DNA of 64,000 bases. It comes from Apium graveolens. Its lineage: Eukaryota; Streptophyta; Magnoliopsida; Apiales; Apiaceae. This document shows positions 20,800 to 33,036 of the stretch, piece by piece (position 1 is the stretch's first letter; the number at the start of each line of letters is the position of its first letter). The stretch is from NCBI RefSeq assembly GCF_009905375.1, contig NC_133653.1, positions 90,445,671 to 90,509,670 on the forward strand, written 5' to 3'. A model generated the notes under the pieces. It was not told where the DNA came from. It was given only the letters and a program-made list of their open reading frames with translations, and did not search any database. Position numbers and translations under genes: made by a program.

Positions 20800-22062
20800 A
20801 TGTCTTCTGCACTATCACTCGGGAGCATACTGGATGCTCACAAATTGACTGGTCCTAATTATGCTGACTGGCTTCGAAACTTGAGAATTGTTCTCAGGAT
20901 TGAGAAGCTGGAATACGTGATTGACTCACCTAAGCCTACTGAACCTGCTAGTGATGCACATAATGATGAACATGTTGTGTATCGTAAGTGGATAGATGAT
21001 GCAAATGTTGCTCAATACATCATGCTAGCTTCCATGAACATTGAGCTACAGAAGCAACATGAGCATATGGATGCTCACACTATCCTCATGCATCTACAAT
21101 AGTTATATGATGTGGCGGGGAGGACGGCTCGATATGAGATATCGAAGGAGCTGTTCGGTTGTAGGATGTCTGAGGGATCATCTGTGAATGACCATGTACT
21201 TAAGATGATCAATTTGATTGAACGTCTTGGATAACTTGGTTTTGCCATGGATGGGGAGCTGAGCCAAGACTTGTTCTTGCAATCGCTTCCGAGTTCGTTC
21301 TTGCAGTTTGTTGTGAACTTTTACATGAATAAGTTGGATGTCAGCCTGCCTGAACTCCACAACATGTTGAAGACTGCGAAATCAAATTTTCCCCCTAAGA
21401 AGAGTTCTGTTCTTCTAATTGGTGAAGGTTTCAATCCTAAGAAAAGGAAGAAGAACCCTTCCAAGAAGAAGAAAGTAGGTGAGAAAAAGCCGGTTCCACC
21501 AAAAGCTGAAGACCCCAAGAGCAAAGCTGTTTGCTTTCACTGTAACAAGGTGGGGCACTGGAAGAGGAACTGCAAGGTTTACCTTGCAGAATTGAAGAAG
21601 AAAAAGGGTAGTGAGACTACTGCTTCTGATTCATGTATGTTCATGATCGAAGTTAATATGTCACTAAGTCAAATTTTTACTTGGGTATTAGATACCGCCT
21701 GTGGTTCTCATATTTGCAATTCGTTGCAGGGACTAAAGAGAAGTAGGACTCTTGAAGAAGAGGAGGTGATTCTACGGATGAGAAATGGAGCAAGAGTTGC
21801 TGCTGAAGCTGTAGGATCATTTCATTTACATATGCCTACTGGCAAGACTATTGTTCTAAATAATTGTTATTTTGTTCCCTCGATTGTGAGGAATATTATT
21901 CCCATGTCAGACTTGGCTGGATTTTCATTTATTATTGAGAATAATGAATGTTCTATTCTTAGAGATAATATTCTTTATGGACATGGTACTTTAAATAATG
22001 GTCTGTATAAATGTGACATAATTTACTTCAGATTGAACAAACTAATAAAAGAAAAGGGATGA
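20800..22062 (+). pseudogene. gag: Gag and protease remnant of element B
   Basis: Starts at MSSALSLGSILDAHKLTGP. Two in-frame stops interrupt it: TAG at 21100-21102 and TAA at 21232-21234; element C has sense codons at both. A zinc knuckle CFHCNKVGHWKRNC and a protease motif DTACGSH follow. The frame ends at 22062 shortly after the protease. It aligns throughout with 38661-39776 of C. Confidence 0.88.
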
Positions 22063-23596
22063 TGAAAATCTCACTTCATTGTGGCACTGCAGTCTCCATT
22101 TAGTAGACATGGAGAGAGGACTGCAAATTTGCTAGGAATGGTACACACAGATGTATGTGGACCAATGTCTAAGCAAGCCATGGGTGGATTTTCATACTTC
22201 ATTACTTTCATAGATGATATATCTAGATTCGGATATGTGTTTGATGAAACACAAGTCTGAAGCCTTTGAAAAGTTCAAAGAGTATAAGTATGAAGTGGAG
22301 AAACAAACCAAACATAGTATTATAATTCTTCGATTAGATTGAGGTGGTGAATACTTTAATGGAGTGTTTCTAGATTATCTCAAAGTAAATGGTATAGTCT
22401 CCAAGTGGACTCCTCCAGATTGGTATCTGAAAGGAGAAATCGAACTTTGTTAGACATAGTTCGGTCCATGATGAGCTATGCAAATCTTCCAGTATTCCTA
22501 TGGGGTTATGCATTGGAAACCTCAGCATATTTACTGAAGAAGGTGCCTTCCAAATCTGTTCCTCAAACTCCGTATGAGATATGGAAAGAAAGGAAACCGA
22601 GTCTTAAACACGTTAAGATTTGGGGATGTCCAGCTTATGTCAAGTAAGTTGACCCAGATAAGCTGGAATCTCGATCCGTAAAATGTAGTTTTGTGGGATA
22701 TCCTAAAGAGACTTTAGGGTATTACTTTTACACCGATCATCGGGTGTTTGTCTCCAGACATGCTACCTTCTTGGAAAAGGAGTTTATCCTTGAAGGAAAC
22801 AGTGGGAGCAAAATTGAACTTGATGAAGTTCAAGAAGCACAAACTACTACGGATCAAGTGGAAACACCTGTTCTGACTGAACAACCTTTTGTGGAACAGC
22901 CCATTCATAGATCAGGGAGAGTGTCTCGCCAACCTGAGAGGTATTATGGCCTTGTCATTGAGAATGACAATGAATTGTCGATCATTGATGATGACGACCC
23001 TATAACTTATAATGAGGCTATGAGTAGTGTTGACTCAGAGAAATGGCATAGTGCCATGAAATCCGGAATGGAATCTATGTATACGGTATACGAAAGAATG
23101 ATTAGAGCAGATGGCCAGGTGGAGACATATAAGGCCAGGCTTGTGGCAAAAGAATTCAAACAAAGGCATTGGATTGACTTTGATGAAACCTTTTACCTTT
23201 AGCCCTGTTAAAATCAGTTCGGATTTTGCTTGCGAATGCTGCTTACTACGACTATGAGATCTGGAAAATAGCCAGATGGTTTTCTTTCCAAGAGAAATGA
23301 AAACCTAGTGTGTAAGCTGCTGCGAACCAAATGTGGTTTAAAGCAAGCTTCTCGAAAGATGGAACATTCGTTTTGATGAGACAATCAAAGAGTTTGATTT
23401 TATCAAAAACGAAGATGAACCATGCGTCTACAAAAGGGTAAGTGGGAGCGCGGTAACATTTTTTGTATTGTATAGAATTAGAATTGACACACATAACAAC
23501 ATAGCAGACCCACTCACAAAGCTACTTTATGAAAGTCACTTTGATCGTCATAAAGACAAGATGGGTATTAGATACCAGAGTGATTGGCTTTGGTAC
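22063..23596 (+). pseudogene. pol: Integrase / RT remnant of element B
   Basis: Degenerate pol. The HHCC zinc domain is deleted (about 125 bp missing after TGGCACTGC near 22090 relative to C). The integrase motif HTDVCGPM is present near 22150. The second catalytic motif near 22330 is mutated with a stop, and a small deletion removes the start of the third. RT begins near 22980 but frameshifts at about 23200. A large deletion near 23475 joins the RT palm to the last about 40 codons of RNase H (NIADPLTK), removing the catalytic YVDD and RNase H sites. Confidence 0.85.
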
Positions 23597-23607
23597 AAGT
23601 GGGAGAT
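23597..23607 (+). other. Polypurine tract of element B
   Basis: AAGTGGGAGAT directly before the 3' LTR, the same 11-mer as in C and H. Confidence 0.85.
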
Positions 23608-25268
23608 TGAAAGGAATATGTCCTAAGTCCAATCATGTATGAGGATTTAGGAATAACTTTTATGTATTCTGTTTTGATTTCATTGATATTAATAAAAGAC
23701 TTGTTTTGTTTTTATTACAGGCTTTATTTATTTAAGTGTTTAAATAAGATTTACCATAGTTTAGAGTAAAGCTTTTTATGGATTATGATGAGATCATAAT
23801 AGTGAGACCTAAAAGATGATAACTCTAAACTTAAATAGTTCCTGGTCATAGGATTACTAACTGGTAATTAATAATCCGCAAAGATCGGTACATACTATGC
23901 TTGCTTCATTATGAAGGATGTCTGTTCTCATAGACATTTGTGTGGTGACACTATAGCTAGTATGTAGGTGCTTATTATAGAATAAGTTCACTGAACATGA
24001 CTTGCCCAGCTGAACAACTGATGGAGTTCACTCATGTGTCAGCAGTTGTTCACATAGTGATAGTTGTACAAGTATCCTTAGACTTGAGGTCATCATAGTC
24101 ATCTTGTGTACACTGAACTATGCTTTGGTTTAGTTCTTAGTCTCCAGGGACAATTATTAGGGCTCTACTGGGTATATGAATTTGTACACGAAGATAGTGT
24201 ATGATCAATAAAGGATCTACCCCTTCCAGTGAAGGAAGCGAATGTTCAAGGCTGATCCACTTATGCTAGTTCAGGAATCACTGGCCAGAGTGAATGAAAT
24301 TAGAAAGGAGGTTCTAATTTGCATAGAACTAAACATAGTAAATGGTAAGCAAGTGATTGAATTAGATAGGCTTGACACGAGATCCATGCCTTGTATTTAA
24401 TCGGGACATTGTAGGGTAGAAGGAGTTTATTGTACGGTAACTATTCACTGAATAAGTTCTTGGTATTCTAAGCAGTGAATTCATATTATCCGGATAGTCG
24501 CGATATGCTGAGAAGTATCCCTCACGATGTAGAATAAATGTGATTAATTAATTAATCATATTTAATAAATTAGAGAATTTATATAAATAATGATAAAATA
24601 GTTTTATTATTATTTATTTCTACTACCGGCTTAATATTGAACCTACATGGTCACACCATAAAAAGAGAATGATTTAATGGTGGAGGAATTAATTAATAAT
24701 GGCTAATAATTATTTATTTCTGAAATAAATAATTAATTGGCAAATTTAATAATTGATTAAATGAGATTTAATTGATTATAAATTAATTAAGAAAAGTTCT
24801 TCATATTATTAATTAAGGATTTAATTTTTGGAAATTAAATCAAGAGAGAGAATTATTTCTAAAGTGTTTAGAAAAAGATTTAATAATTAAAAGGTGTTTT
24901 AATTATTAATGAGAATAATAAATGGGATAATTATAATAATATTTATGGGAAAATTTCAGCTGAAAATTTTGCCTATAAATATACTATTATAAACCCTATT
25001 TTGATTCGAACCCAAAAACCCAAAAGTTTTATAAAACCCAATTATCTCCACCTCCTCCTCCTCCTTAACGTCGTTTTCTTGGTGGATACCGGTGGAGTGC
25101 TTCACGTTTGAGGAGCAGCTGCTAAGGATCTCCGAACGTTGCTTTTGGATCGCATATTAAAGGTTAGTAATCGATCCCTACATTTTTACCACGATTTATA
25201 TGCTTTTATTTGGATTTTATGTGTGTAAAAGTGTTTTACCTTGCCCCCGCTGCGATTAAAATCCAACA
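23608..25268 (+). repeat. 3' LTR of element B
   Basis: 1661 bp, a close but not identical copy of 17291-18948 with scattered substitutions. It ends AATCCAACA and is followed by the altered duplication AACTC and then the resumed gag of A. Confidence 0.92.
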
Positions 25269-25273
25269 AACTC

Positions 25274-26490
25274 CTGATTGTAAGAAAGTGAAGAGTGACA
25301 AAGGCAAGGCTCTTTTCACAAAGAAGAAAAGCTGGACAGACACTTCAGATTCTAAAAGTGAGGAGAACTATGCCTTGATGGCAAATGCTGATAGCAGTTC
25401 TGATGCTGCTGAGTTAAAGGTACCTCAAACTACTTATGCCTTTAATACTGATGATATTAATGAGTTGAGAAGATATCTTAAAACCATGTTCATTAGTTAT
25501 AGAGATCAAACTTTAACATGTGAAAGATTAACTTCTGAAAATCTTGCTTGTAAAAAGAGGAATGATTATTTAGAAAAAGTGTTAGTCATGTTCCATCAAA
25601 CTCAGAAAGATAGAGATGATGCTTTCTATGTTAGGGATGAAGTACTTAAAATGAATGAATCTCTAAAAACTGAGTTAGAAAAGGAAAGAGAGATTATCAG
25701 GACTTGGACTTACTCTAGCAGAACAACTCAGAATTTGTTAAGTAGTGGAAACTGGTAAGAGGGCTTAGGTTATGGAGATGATAAGAATGATAAAGGAACT
25801 GTAGAAATTAAGCCTATAGTTGTTAAACAAAAGCCAAAGGTAAAACCTGTTAAGTTTGTAGCTGTAAAGTCTGATACTGAGAAATCAGAAGTTAAAGAGG
25901 AATTAACTTCTGACAAACTAAAACAAGAAAAACCAACTGAAGTTAATGTAGGCTTAATGACCAAGAAACAGCTTAAGCATAAGCTGAAAGATGTTAAGAA
26001 TGTAAACAAGGTAAAGTCACCTAGGAAAAATAGGAATGGAAAGGAAGGTGTGAATAAAAGAAATGATTTTAAGCCTGTTCCGAATGCTCCTAGAAAAACA
26101 TGTCATAATTGTGGAAGTTCTAACCATCTGGCTTCTTTTTGCAGGAAAAATAAGAACATAAACTCCTTACCTTCAAAGTCAGGAGTTAAGAGTCAGTCTG
26201 TTAGATATAAGCCACAAAATCCTTGTTTTCATTGTGGTAGTTTATGGCATTCCATTTATACTTGTAAGGTATATCATAGTTTGTAATATGATTATTATCA
26301 AATAAAACCTTCTTTAAAGAAAGTTAGCATTGTTCCTTCTAGTGTAAGTTCTGATACAAAGTCTGATAGTGTAAATGCTGATAAGAAAAATGTTAACATA
26401 AACTCTGATGCTAAATCCGCTGCAAATGTTAACAAACTTAATAAGGCCAAAGGATCCAAGCAAGTCTGGGTCCTTAAAACTAATCATTAA
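25274..26490 (+). pseudogene. gag: Gag of element A, C-terminal part
   Basis: Resumes at the last residues of the split knuckle (PDCKKVKSDKGKAL) in the frame left at 17290. A coiled-coil-like stretch (about 25440-25700) follows, then two further Cys/His clusters, CHNCGSSNHLASFC and CFHCGSLWHSIYTC (26100-26280). Stops: TAG at 25756, TAA at 26284, TAA at 26488; the last may be the natural gag terminus. Residue content in 26330-26430 is dominated by an SDxxN repeat encoded by TCTGAT units. The open stretch before 25274 is LTR sequence of B. Confidence 0.82.
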
Positions 26491-26502
26491 TGGTCTTTAT
26501 GA

Positions 26503-28371
26503 TTGCAGGACAACAGGAAAAACATCCTAGTTCTGGACAGTGGATGTTCAGGACATATGACTGGAAATAAAGCCATGCTATCAAACTTTGTGGAGAAAAC
26601 TGGCCCAAGTGTTTCTTATGGAGATGGAAACATTGGAAAAACCTTGGGATATCACAATATCAGTCTGGGGAATGTCATCATTGAAAAAGTAGCTCCGGTC
26701 TCAGGACTTAAACATAATCTGCTGAGTGTTAGTCAAATCTGTGACAGAGGTTATCATGTGGATTTCTTTGAAGAACACTGTGAAGTTGTAAGCAAATCTA
26801 CAGGCAAAGTTGTTCTGAAAGGATATAGGTATGGTAACATTTATGAAGCCAAGCTTTCAACAAGTACTGATGGTTCTGCAATCTGTCTGTTAAGTAGAGC
26901 ATCAATTGAAGAAAGCTGGAATTTGCACAAGAAACTCTCTCATTTAAATTTCAACAATATAAATGAACTAGTCAAAAAAGATCTTGTGAGAGGACTGCCA
27001 AAATTAGTATTTGCTTCTGATGGGCTTTGTGATTCATGTCAGAAGGCTAGACAAAGAAAATCTTCATTCAAGAGCAAGACTGAATCATCAATTCTTGAGC
27101 CTTATCACCTACTACATGTTGATCTATTTGGTCCAGTGAATGCCATGTCTATTGCAAAGAAGAAATATGCTATGGTCATAGTGGATGAGTTCACCAGATA
27201 CACATGGGTGTATTTCTTGCACACAAAAAGTGAAACTGCTTCTATTCGGATTGATCATGTCAAGCAACTGGATAAATTGGTCAAAGATTCTGTGAAGATT
27301 ATATGAAGTGATAATGGCACCGAGTTCAAGAATTTGACCAAGGAAGAGTTCTGCAAAGACCATGGAATAAAGCAGGAATTTTCTGCTCCTGGAACTCCAC
27401 AACAAAATGGTGTTGTTGAAAGAAAGAATAGAACTCTTATTGAAGCTGCACGAACTATGCTTGATGAAGCAAAGCTACCAACCTATTTTTGGGCTGAAGC
27501 TGTGCAGGATGATTGTTTCACTCAGAATGCAACACTCATTAACAAGCATGGAAAGACACCATATGAGATGGTGTAGAAAAAGAACCTAAATATGAAGTAT
27601 TTTCATGTATTTGGATGCAAGTGTTTTGTTCTTAAGACTCATCCTGAACAGCTATCAAAATTTGATTTAAAAGCTGATGAAGGAATTTTTGTTGGATATC
27701 CACTTTCCACAAAAGCCTTCAGAGTCTACAATTTAAGAACAAGGGTTGTCATGGAATCTATCAATGTCTCATTTGATGAGAAGAAGATTACTGGACTTGA
27801 AGATTTCAATGATCATGATAAGCTGAGATTTGAAAATGAAGATTTAAATTCTGATACTGTAAATCCTGACAGTCTAAATCCTGATACTACAAACTCTGAT
27901 GGATTAAATTCTGATGTTATTGAAACTGTGGTGACTATGCCAAAGGAAGATGCACCTTTGCAGGGGGAGCATACTGAAGATACAACCACATCTCAAGAAG
28001 CATCAGAACCTACAACTGGCTCTTCAAGTTTTGATTCATCAAGTTCTGATGAGCCAAGTTCTGATAATTTTGGAAACTCAAATTCTGAAGGATCCAACTC
28101 AGAGAGCATAATTTCAGGGGGAGCATCAGAAAATAATGATGAAGACAGCATGGATCATGGGGGAGCATCCAGTTCTAGAGAAAACCTTCCATCTGCAAGG
28201 AAGTGGACTAAAGCACATACACCTGACTTAATTATTAGAAATCCTAATGCAGGTGTCAAAACTAGAACATCTACATCAAATGAATGTCTCTATAATTCTT
28301 TTCTTTCTCAGACTGAACCAAAGAGAGTTGAAGAAGCTCTTCAAGATGCTGATTGGGTGCAAGCAATGTAG
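26503..28371 (+). pseudogene. pol: Protease and integrase of element A, with stops
   Basis: One continuous frame. Protease motif LVLDSGCSGHMTG near 26530. Integrase zinc domain with HKKLSHLNF and CDSCQKARQ (26930-27055). Core motifs HVDLFGP (27117), SDNGTEF (27307) and GVVERKNRTL (27410). An acidic Ser/Asp/Asn-rich linker follows (27840-28190). Nonsense codons: TGA at 27304, TAG at 27574 and TAG at 28369. I saw no frameshift. The first stop lies just before the second catalytic aspartate, so no active integrase can be made. Confidence 0.88.
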
Positions 28372-29853
28372 GAAGAGTTAAATGAATTTGAAAGAAAAAA
28401 AGTCTGGACCCTAGTGCCAACACCAAAGAACAGATCTGTTGTTGGTACAAAGTGGGTGTTCAGAAATAAAACTGATAGTGATGGCATATTTACAAGGAAT
28501 AAAGCAAGGCTGGTTGCAAAAGGATATTCTCAACATGAGGGAATTGATTATGATGAAACATTTGCACCAGTTGCTAGATTGGAATCCAAAAGGATATTTT
28601 TGGCTTATGCTGCTCACAAAAAGTTTACTATCTTTCAAATGGATGTGAAAAGTGCTTTTCTCAATGGAGAATTGGAAGAGGAAGTATATGTTGAACAACC
28701 TCCAGGCTTTGTAGATTCCAAACTTCCAAATCATGTCTACAGGCTTTATAAAGCACTTTATGGCCTTAAGCAAGTTCCAAGAGCATGGTATGAGACTTTA
28801 GCTCAGTTTCTTCTGGAAAGTGGATTTAACAGAGGAACTATTGACAAAATACTGTTCTACCTCAAACATGGAAATGAATTACTTTTGGTGCAAATATATG
28901 TTGATGATATCATTTTTGGTTCTACAAATGACAGACTTTGCAAAAAGTTTGCCAAAGTGATGCAGTCAAGATATCAAATGAGTATGATAGGGGAACTTAG
29001 CTATTTTCTGGGCCTTCAAGTCAAGCAGAATGAAGAAGGCACTTTCATTTGTCAATCCAAGTACACCAGAAATTTGCTGAAGAAATTTGAAATGCAAGAT
29101 TGTTCAAGTGCATCCACTCTCATGGCCACTTCAACAAAATTGGAAAATGATACTGGTACATCAGTAGATATTATTGATTACAGAGGTATGATTGGCTCAT
29201 TACTCTATCTAACTGCAAGTAGACCTGATATCATGTATGCTACCTGTCTTTGTGCAAGATTTCAAGCAGATCCAAGAGAACCTCACTTAACAGCTGTGAA
29301 AAGAATTTTCAAGTACCTTAAGGGTACAGCTGATCTGGGATTGTGGTATCCTAGAGAATCAGACTTTAAGCTAATAGGTTACTCAGATGCAAATTTTGCA
29401 AGATGCAAAATTGACAGGAAAAGCACAAGTGGAAACTGCCAATTTCTTGGAGGCAGATTAGTTTCTTGGTTTAGCAAGAAACAGAAGTCAATTTCCACAT
29501 CAACTGCAGAAGCAAAATACATTGCTGCAGGAAGCTGTTGTGCATAAATTCTTTGGATGAAGAATCAGATACTGGATTATGGGTTAACATATTTTAAAAT
29601 CCCTATTTACTGTGATAATCAAAGTGCTATTGCTATGAAAGGTAATCCAGCTCAACACTCAATGACAAAGCACATCAGCATTATGTACCACTTCATAAAG
29701 GAACATGTGGATGGAGGTACAGTGGAATTGCACTTTGTTCTAACAGATCAACAACTAGCAGATATCTTCACAAAACCACTGTGTGAAGCTACTTTTACAA
29801 GATTGGTAAATGAACTTGGAATGGTTTCAGGTTCTTTCTCTAAGTCTGCTTAG
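28372..29853 (+). pseudogene. pol: Reverse transcriptase and RNase H of element A, one stop
   Basis: Same frame as the integrase. RT from [14 protein letters not shown] with the first catalytic region [19 protein letters not shown] and the active-site motif YVDDIIFGS (near 28890). RNase H begins [10 protein letters not shown] (29378), continues through [14 protein letters not shown] and, after a TAA at 29545, ends with the DIFTKPL region. All main RT motifs are intact; the single stop falls inside RNase H. The close of the frame at 29851-29853 looks like the natural pol end. Confidence 0.9.
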
Positions 29854-31705
29854 TTTATGTTCTATTTCATCAGATTTTATGATCAGTATTTACAGATTTT
29901 ACTATCTTTGTATATTCTGTGCTTAAATTGAAAATTGCTTAAGTGCTCATTGTTGACTGATGTGAATTTCTAAACTCTGATAGTGATATAAATATTTCTG
30001 TGACTATTCAATCCAATGAGGATAACTGTGCTAGATGCTGACCTAGTAGTCTTTAATATACTAAAGTCCCATGTTTGAAGTAATTATTTATGTGCACATC
30101 TCTTAACACAAGCAAATTCTGATATTGAGCTTAGTTGAAGTTTACTTTGTGTATCTTATTACTAAGTCACAAACTAGAATAGTGCTTCTTAACTGTTAAG
30201 TTTTGATGTTGGTAAAACTGATGGATGTACTAAGTGCTGATAAACCTCACTTATCAAAAGAAAAAGGAAAAGAAAAAGAAATAAAAATCAGGTACTCCTT
30301 TGAGATCTAGAGTAAAAATATGGAAGGGAAGACCCAAGTGCATTGCTGGTATTAAGTTATATGCATTAGAAAAGAAAAATAAATATTTTCTTTGTGACTT
30401 TTCACACTCTATGATTACTGGAGAAATACTCTGATAATAGCATAAATTCTGATAAGCAGTCGTGACTCACTTACACTGAGAAGCCACTGTAAAATGAAAT
30501 TTCAAAAGATTCATAAAATGAGCACAAAACAGTTGAGGTGGACTCATGCATAAACTCATTCTTTAGTAGACTTCAGAATAATGACAGATTTTGAGCAAAG
30601 TTCTTAGTTATGCCTTATTTCTAAGATGTACTGAAGTGAATCAGACTTTAATCTTTATCTGATATTTAGCTTACTGCACACACATACACTCCATATGAAT
30701 GATGAAAATTACTGTGGTGTTAAATGTTCCTTGAGATGAATAGTTTAATTGTCAGTTGCATAAATTCTGAGGACAAGTTATGATGGAAGTTCTGATGATT
30801 AAGTTCTGCAGAACCAAAATCAGAATTTTTGTGAAGAATTACAGAAATAAGCATTCACCTTTCGTGTTAAGGAGCCATGTTCTGATGACTGTTAAGTTCT
30901 GATATAAGTCTAAGTTCTGATATTAAATCCTGATTCTTTACTTGACTTATTTGTGGTTAAACTCTGAAACAATCATATTTAACATTCAGAATATGTTTGG
31001 GTGAGTTATAAACAGTCAACATAATTTGGGTTAGTGGTACTCGTACATGCACAGTAATTCCTACTTGTTTCGTGTGCTCATTAACTCCTATTTTAAGCTT
31101 CCAATGACTGTTATTATTACTCATATTCTGATGACCTTTTAAATTCTGACAATGATTCTATAAGTTCTGATGCTAACAATGATTCTAATGCCCTTTTAAA
31201 TTCTGACAGAGATCACAAGGGTGATATTGTTGAGATGAAGCCTAACTCTGCTAAGATTATAACTACCTTTCTGGGTTATAAGGCTGTGGAATTCAATCTT
31301 GAGTCTGACAAGGCATATTTGATCAGACTGGATCAGGACATAAGGAAAGCCAGAATAAATGATCTCAGGGCTGCTATCTTTCAAATTGGTGAAGATACAG
31401 TTGAATTGAAGAATGCTAAAAGGAGGATGATTGATGAACTTAAATATATTGAGAGATGTTTGTTAAAGAACTATCTCAGAACAACTCCTGATATCAAAGA
31501 GATCAGTAATTGAAGCCAAGTCAAGATCTACAACTACTCAAATTCTGATGTGTATACAGACTGAAGTTGTTATCAGAAGTTAAAGTTGGTAAAGCTTTAA
31601 GGACTGTAAGTTGTAGTTATCTAGTCAAATTCTCATGCATTTGTACTTAATGTTTTTGACATCATCAAATATCGGTTAAACTTGTATATTATGATAATTT
31701 ACAAG
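29854..31705 (+). other. 3' non-pol region of element A with possible extra-ORF remnant
   Basis: 1.85 kb between pol and the polypurine tract. A 92-codon frame at 31235-31513 (containing AKRRMIDELKYIERCLLKNY) may be the tail of an extra 3' ORF such as Sireviruses carry, but its start is not convincing. Sequence from 30760 to 31560 is studded with TTCTGAT and AAGTTCTGATA repeats that also appear in the Ser/Asp linkers of gag and pol. No other gene seen. Confidence 0.55.
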
Positions 31706-31716
31706 TTGGGGGAGAT
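31706..31716 (+). other. Polypurine tract of element A
   Basis: TTGGGGGAGAT immediately before the 3' LTR. Element E has the same tract on the minus strand at 53255-53270. Confidence 0.85.
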
Positions 31717-32310
31717 TATTAGATATATTTGATAATGTCATGTCTAATATGATATGTGTTTAGTTTTCAGATCTTACTTAAACAGGACAAATCAGTACTT
31801 AACTGGAAATCAGCACTTATACTGAAGTCAGAACTTAAGTGGACAGAACTTAAGTTATCAGGAGATAATATCAGGACTTAAGGGGGACTTTCAGATAAGG
31901 AAGGCGGCTGATTGAAAGGAAAGAAGATTAAGACAAACACAAGAAGAGATATGCATGAAGAAAGAATTCTATGAAGAATAGAATACTTGGAAAAAAAGAT
32001 ATCTGATTGATATATTTTAGGAAGCAGAATTATATTCCATATCAATTAGCGATTATCTTGTAACTGTGTAGTATATAAACACAGACATAGGGTTTACACT
32101 ATAAGTGTTATCATTATCGAGAATAATATTCATTGTAACCCTAGCAGCTCTCGTGATAATTTGTTCATCACTAAGAGAGGATAATTCCATATTGTAACAG
32201 AGTTTATTATATTGAATAAAGTCTGTTTTCTATTATTTGTGTTCTTTAATTCGATTTGATTGTGCTAAACACTGTATTCAACCCCCTTCTACAATGTGTG
32301 TGACCTAACA
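31717..32310 (+). repeat. 3' LTR of element A
   Basis: 594 bp, starting TATTAGATATATTTG (a G-to-A change in the terminal TG) and ending CCTAACA. It lacks 14 bp present in the 5' LTR (TATTTATCAAGAGA). Confidence 0.9.
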
Positions 32311-32315
32311 AAGTA

Positions 32316-32986
32316 CCAATAAGTAACCTTTTCTACTGTAGATGGATGAATTCCTCGCCGATCATCACCCTGGCCGCATTAGGACCTCGCCCTAGACCGT
32401 TACCCGGCCACTCACACGTGGATGGACTGTCACCCAACCTCTTACACCTTCATAGACCGTACCCCGACATGTCACTTATGCCGACTCAATTAGATAGACT
32501 TACTTCTCGAACGTTGGGCAAGTAATCAAATTGTTTTCTCAAAACAGCAACCTCTTTACAAATATAAATTACACCACGGAGACGGATCACTCAGATTTTT
32601 GAGCGAGTATTCAAGTCCCCTTCGAAAGGAAGATCTTAAATTTGAAAACGAGTTTTGGGATCCTCTCTAACTTTTAAAATCATTTTGAAGACTCGAAAAC
32701 ATTTTTAAGAATGTTTAGAGTAATGCTGATTTAATAAAATGAATAAGTCCCAATATGTTGGAAAATATCTGAATATTATTATTTAAATAATATTCTCATA
32801 AAGCATAATCTTTATAAAAATAAATGAAGTAGAAGTTTTAAAAACTCATACATGAAACGAATAATAAATAACAAAGATATACTTATACGAAAGTATGAAC
32901 TTTATTTGAATAATCGCAAATAAGTTTGATTATTATTTAAAACTATCGAATATACCTTGTTCGATTAATAGTTATACAAAACTATA
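32316..32986 (-). repeat. 5' LTR of G1, distal part, truncated
   Basis: Continues the LTR broken at 15518 and aligns with about 950-1615 of the 3' LTR. It stops in the AT tract after AAAACTATA; the remaining about 2.1 kb of the LTR is missing. What replaces it is AT-rich filler and then E-family LTR sequence. Confidence 0.85.
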
Positions 32987-33036
32987 ACTATTAAACAATA
33001 AGATTAAACTATAATTATAACTATTAAACTATAACT
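32987..33036. other. AT-rich filler at a rearrangement junction
   Basis: Fifty bases built from near-copies of AACTATAACTATTAAA lying between the truncated G1 LTR and the E-family fragment. Neither neighbour contains it elsewhere in the window. It looks like repair-associated filler DNA (inference). Confidence 0.45.

Larger units (their letters stand above)
17291..25268 (+). mobile_element. Element B: defective Angela-like copia retrotransposon nested in A
   Basis: 7978-bp plus-strand element with LTRs of 1658 and 1661 bp. The target duplication is ATCTC (17286-17290) and AACTC (25269-25273), one mismatch. It is the same family as C (35180-44212): LTR start TGAAAG..ATGTCCTAAGTCC and leader and gag align throughout. 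The interior is shorter than that of C because pieces of integrase, most of the RT palm and nearly all of RNase H are deleted. It could not transpose by itself. Confidence 0.93.
15519..32310 (+). mobile_element. Element A: Sirevirus-like Ty1/copia retrotransposon, degenerate
   Basis: Plus-strand element of 16.8 kb including the 8-kb element B nested in its gag. LTRs are 608 and 594 bp, differing by a 14-bp indel plus substitutions. It sits in the 5' LTR of G1. The flanking 5-mers AGATA (15514-15518) and AAGTA (32311-32315) are a decayed duplication: the solo G2 LTR shows the uninterrupted sequence near 58040. The tRNA-Met PBS, the tract TTGGGGGAGAT, paired Cys-rich knuckles in gag and the extra 3' region suggest the SIRE lineage (inference). 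Dead: several stops in gag and pol. Confidence 0.88.

Noticed and set aside
25210..25273. N-terminal 21 codons of the 182-codon ORF
   Set aside because: They translate the end of the B LTR; the real gag sequence of A begins after 25273.
26490..26515. Splice acceptor (TTGCAG/G) between gag and pol of A, echoed by TGTGCAG in E near 63905
   Set aside because: The similarity is short; in E the break is better explained by a single lost base in a continuous frame.
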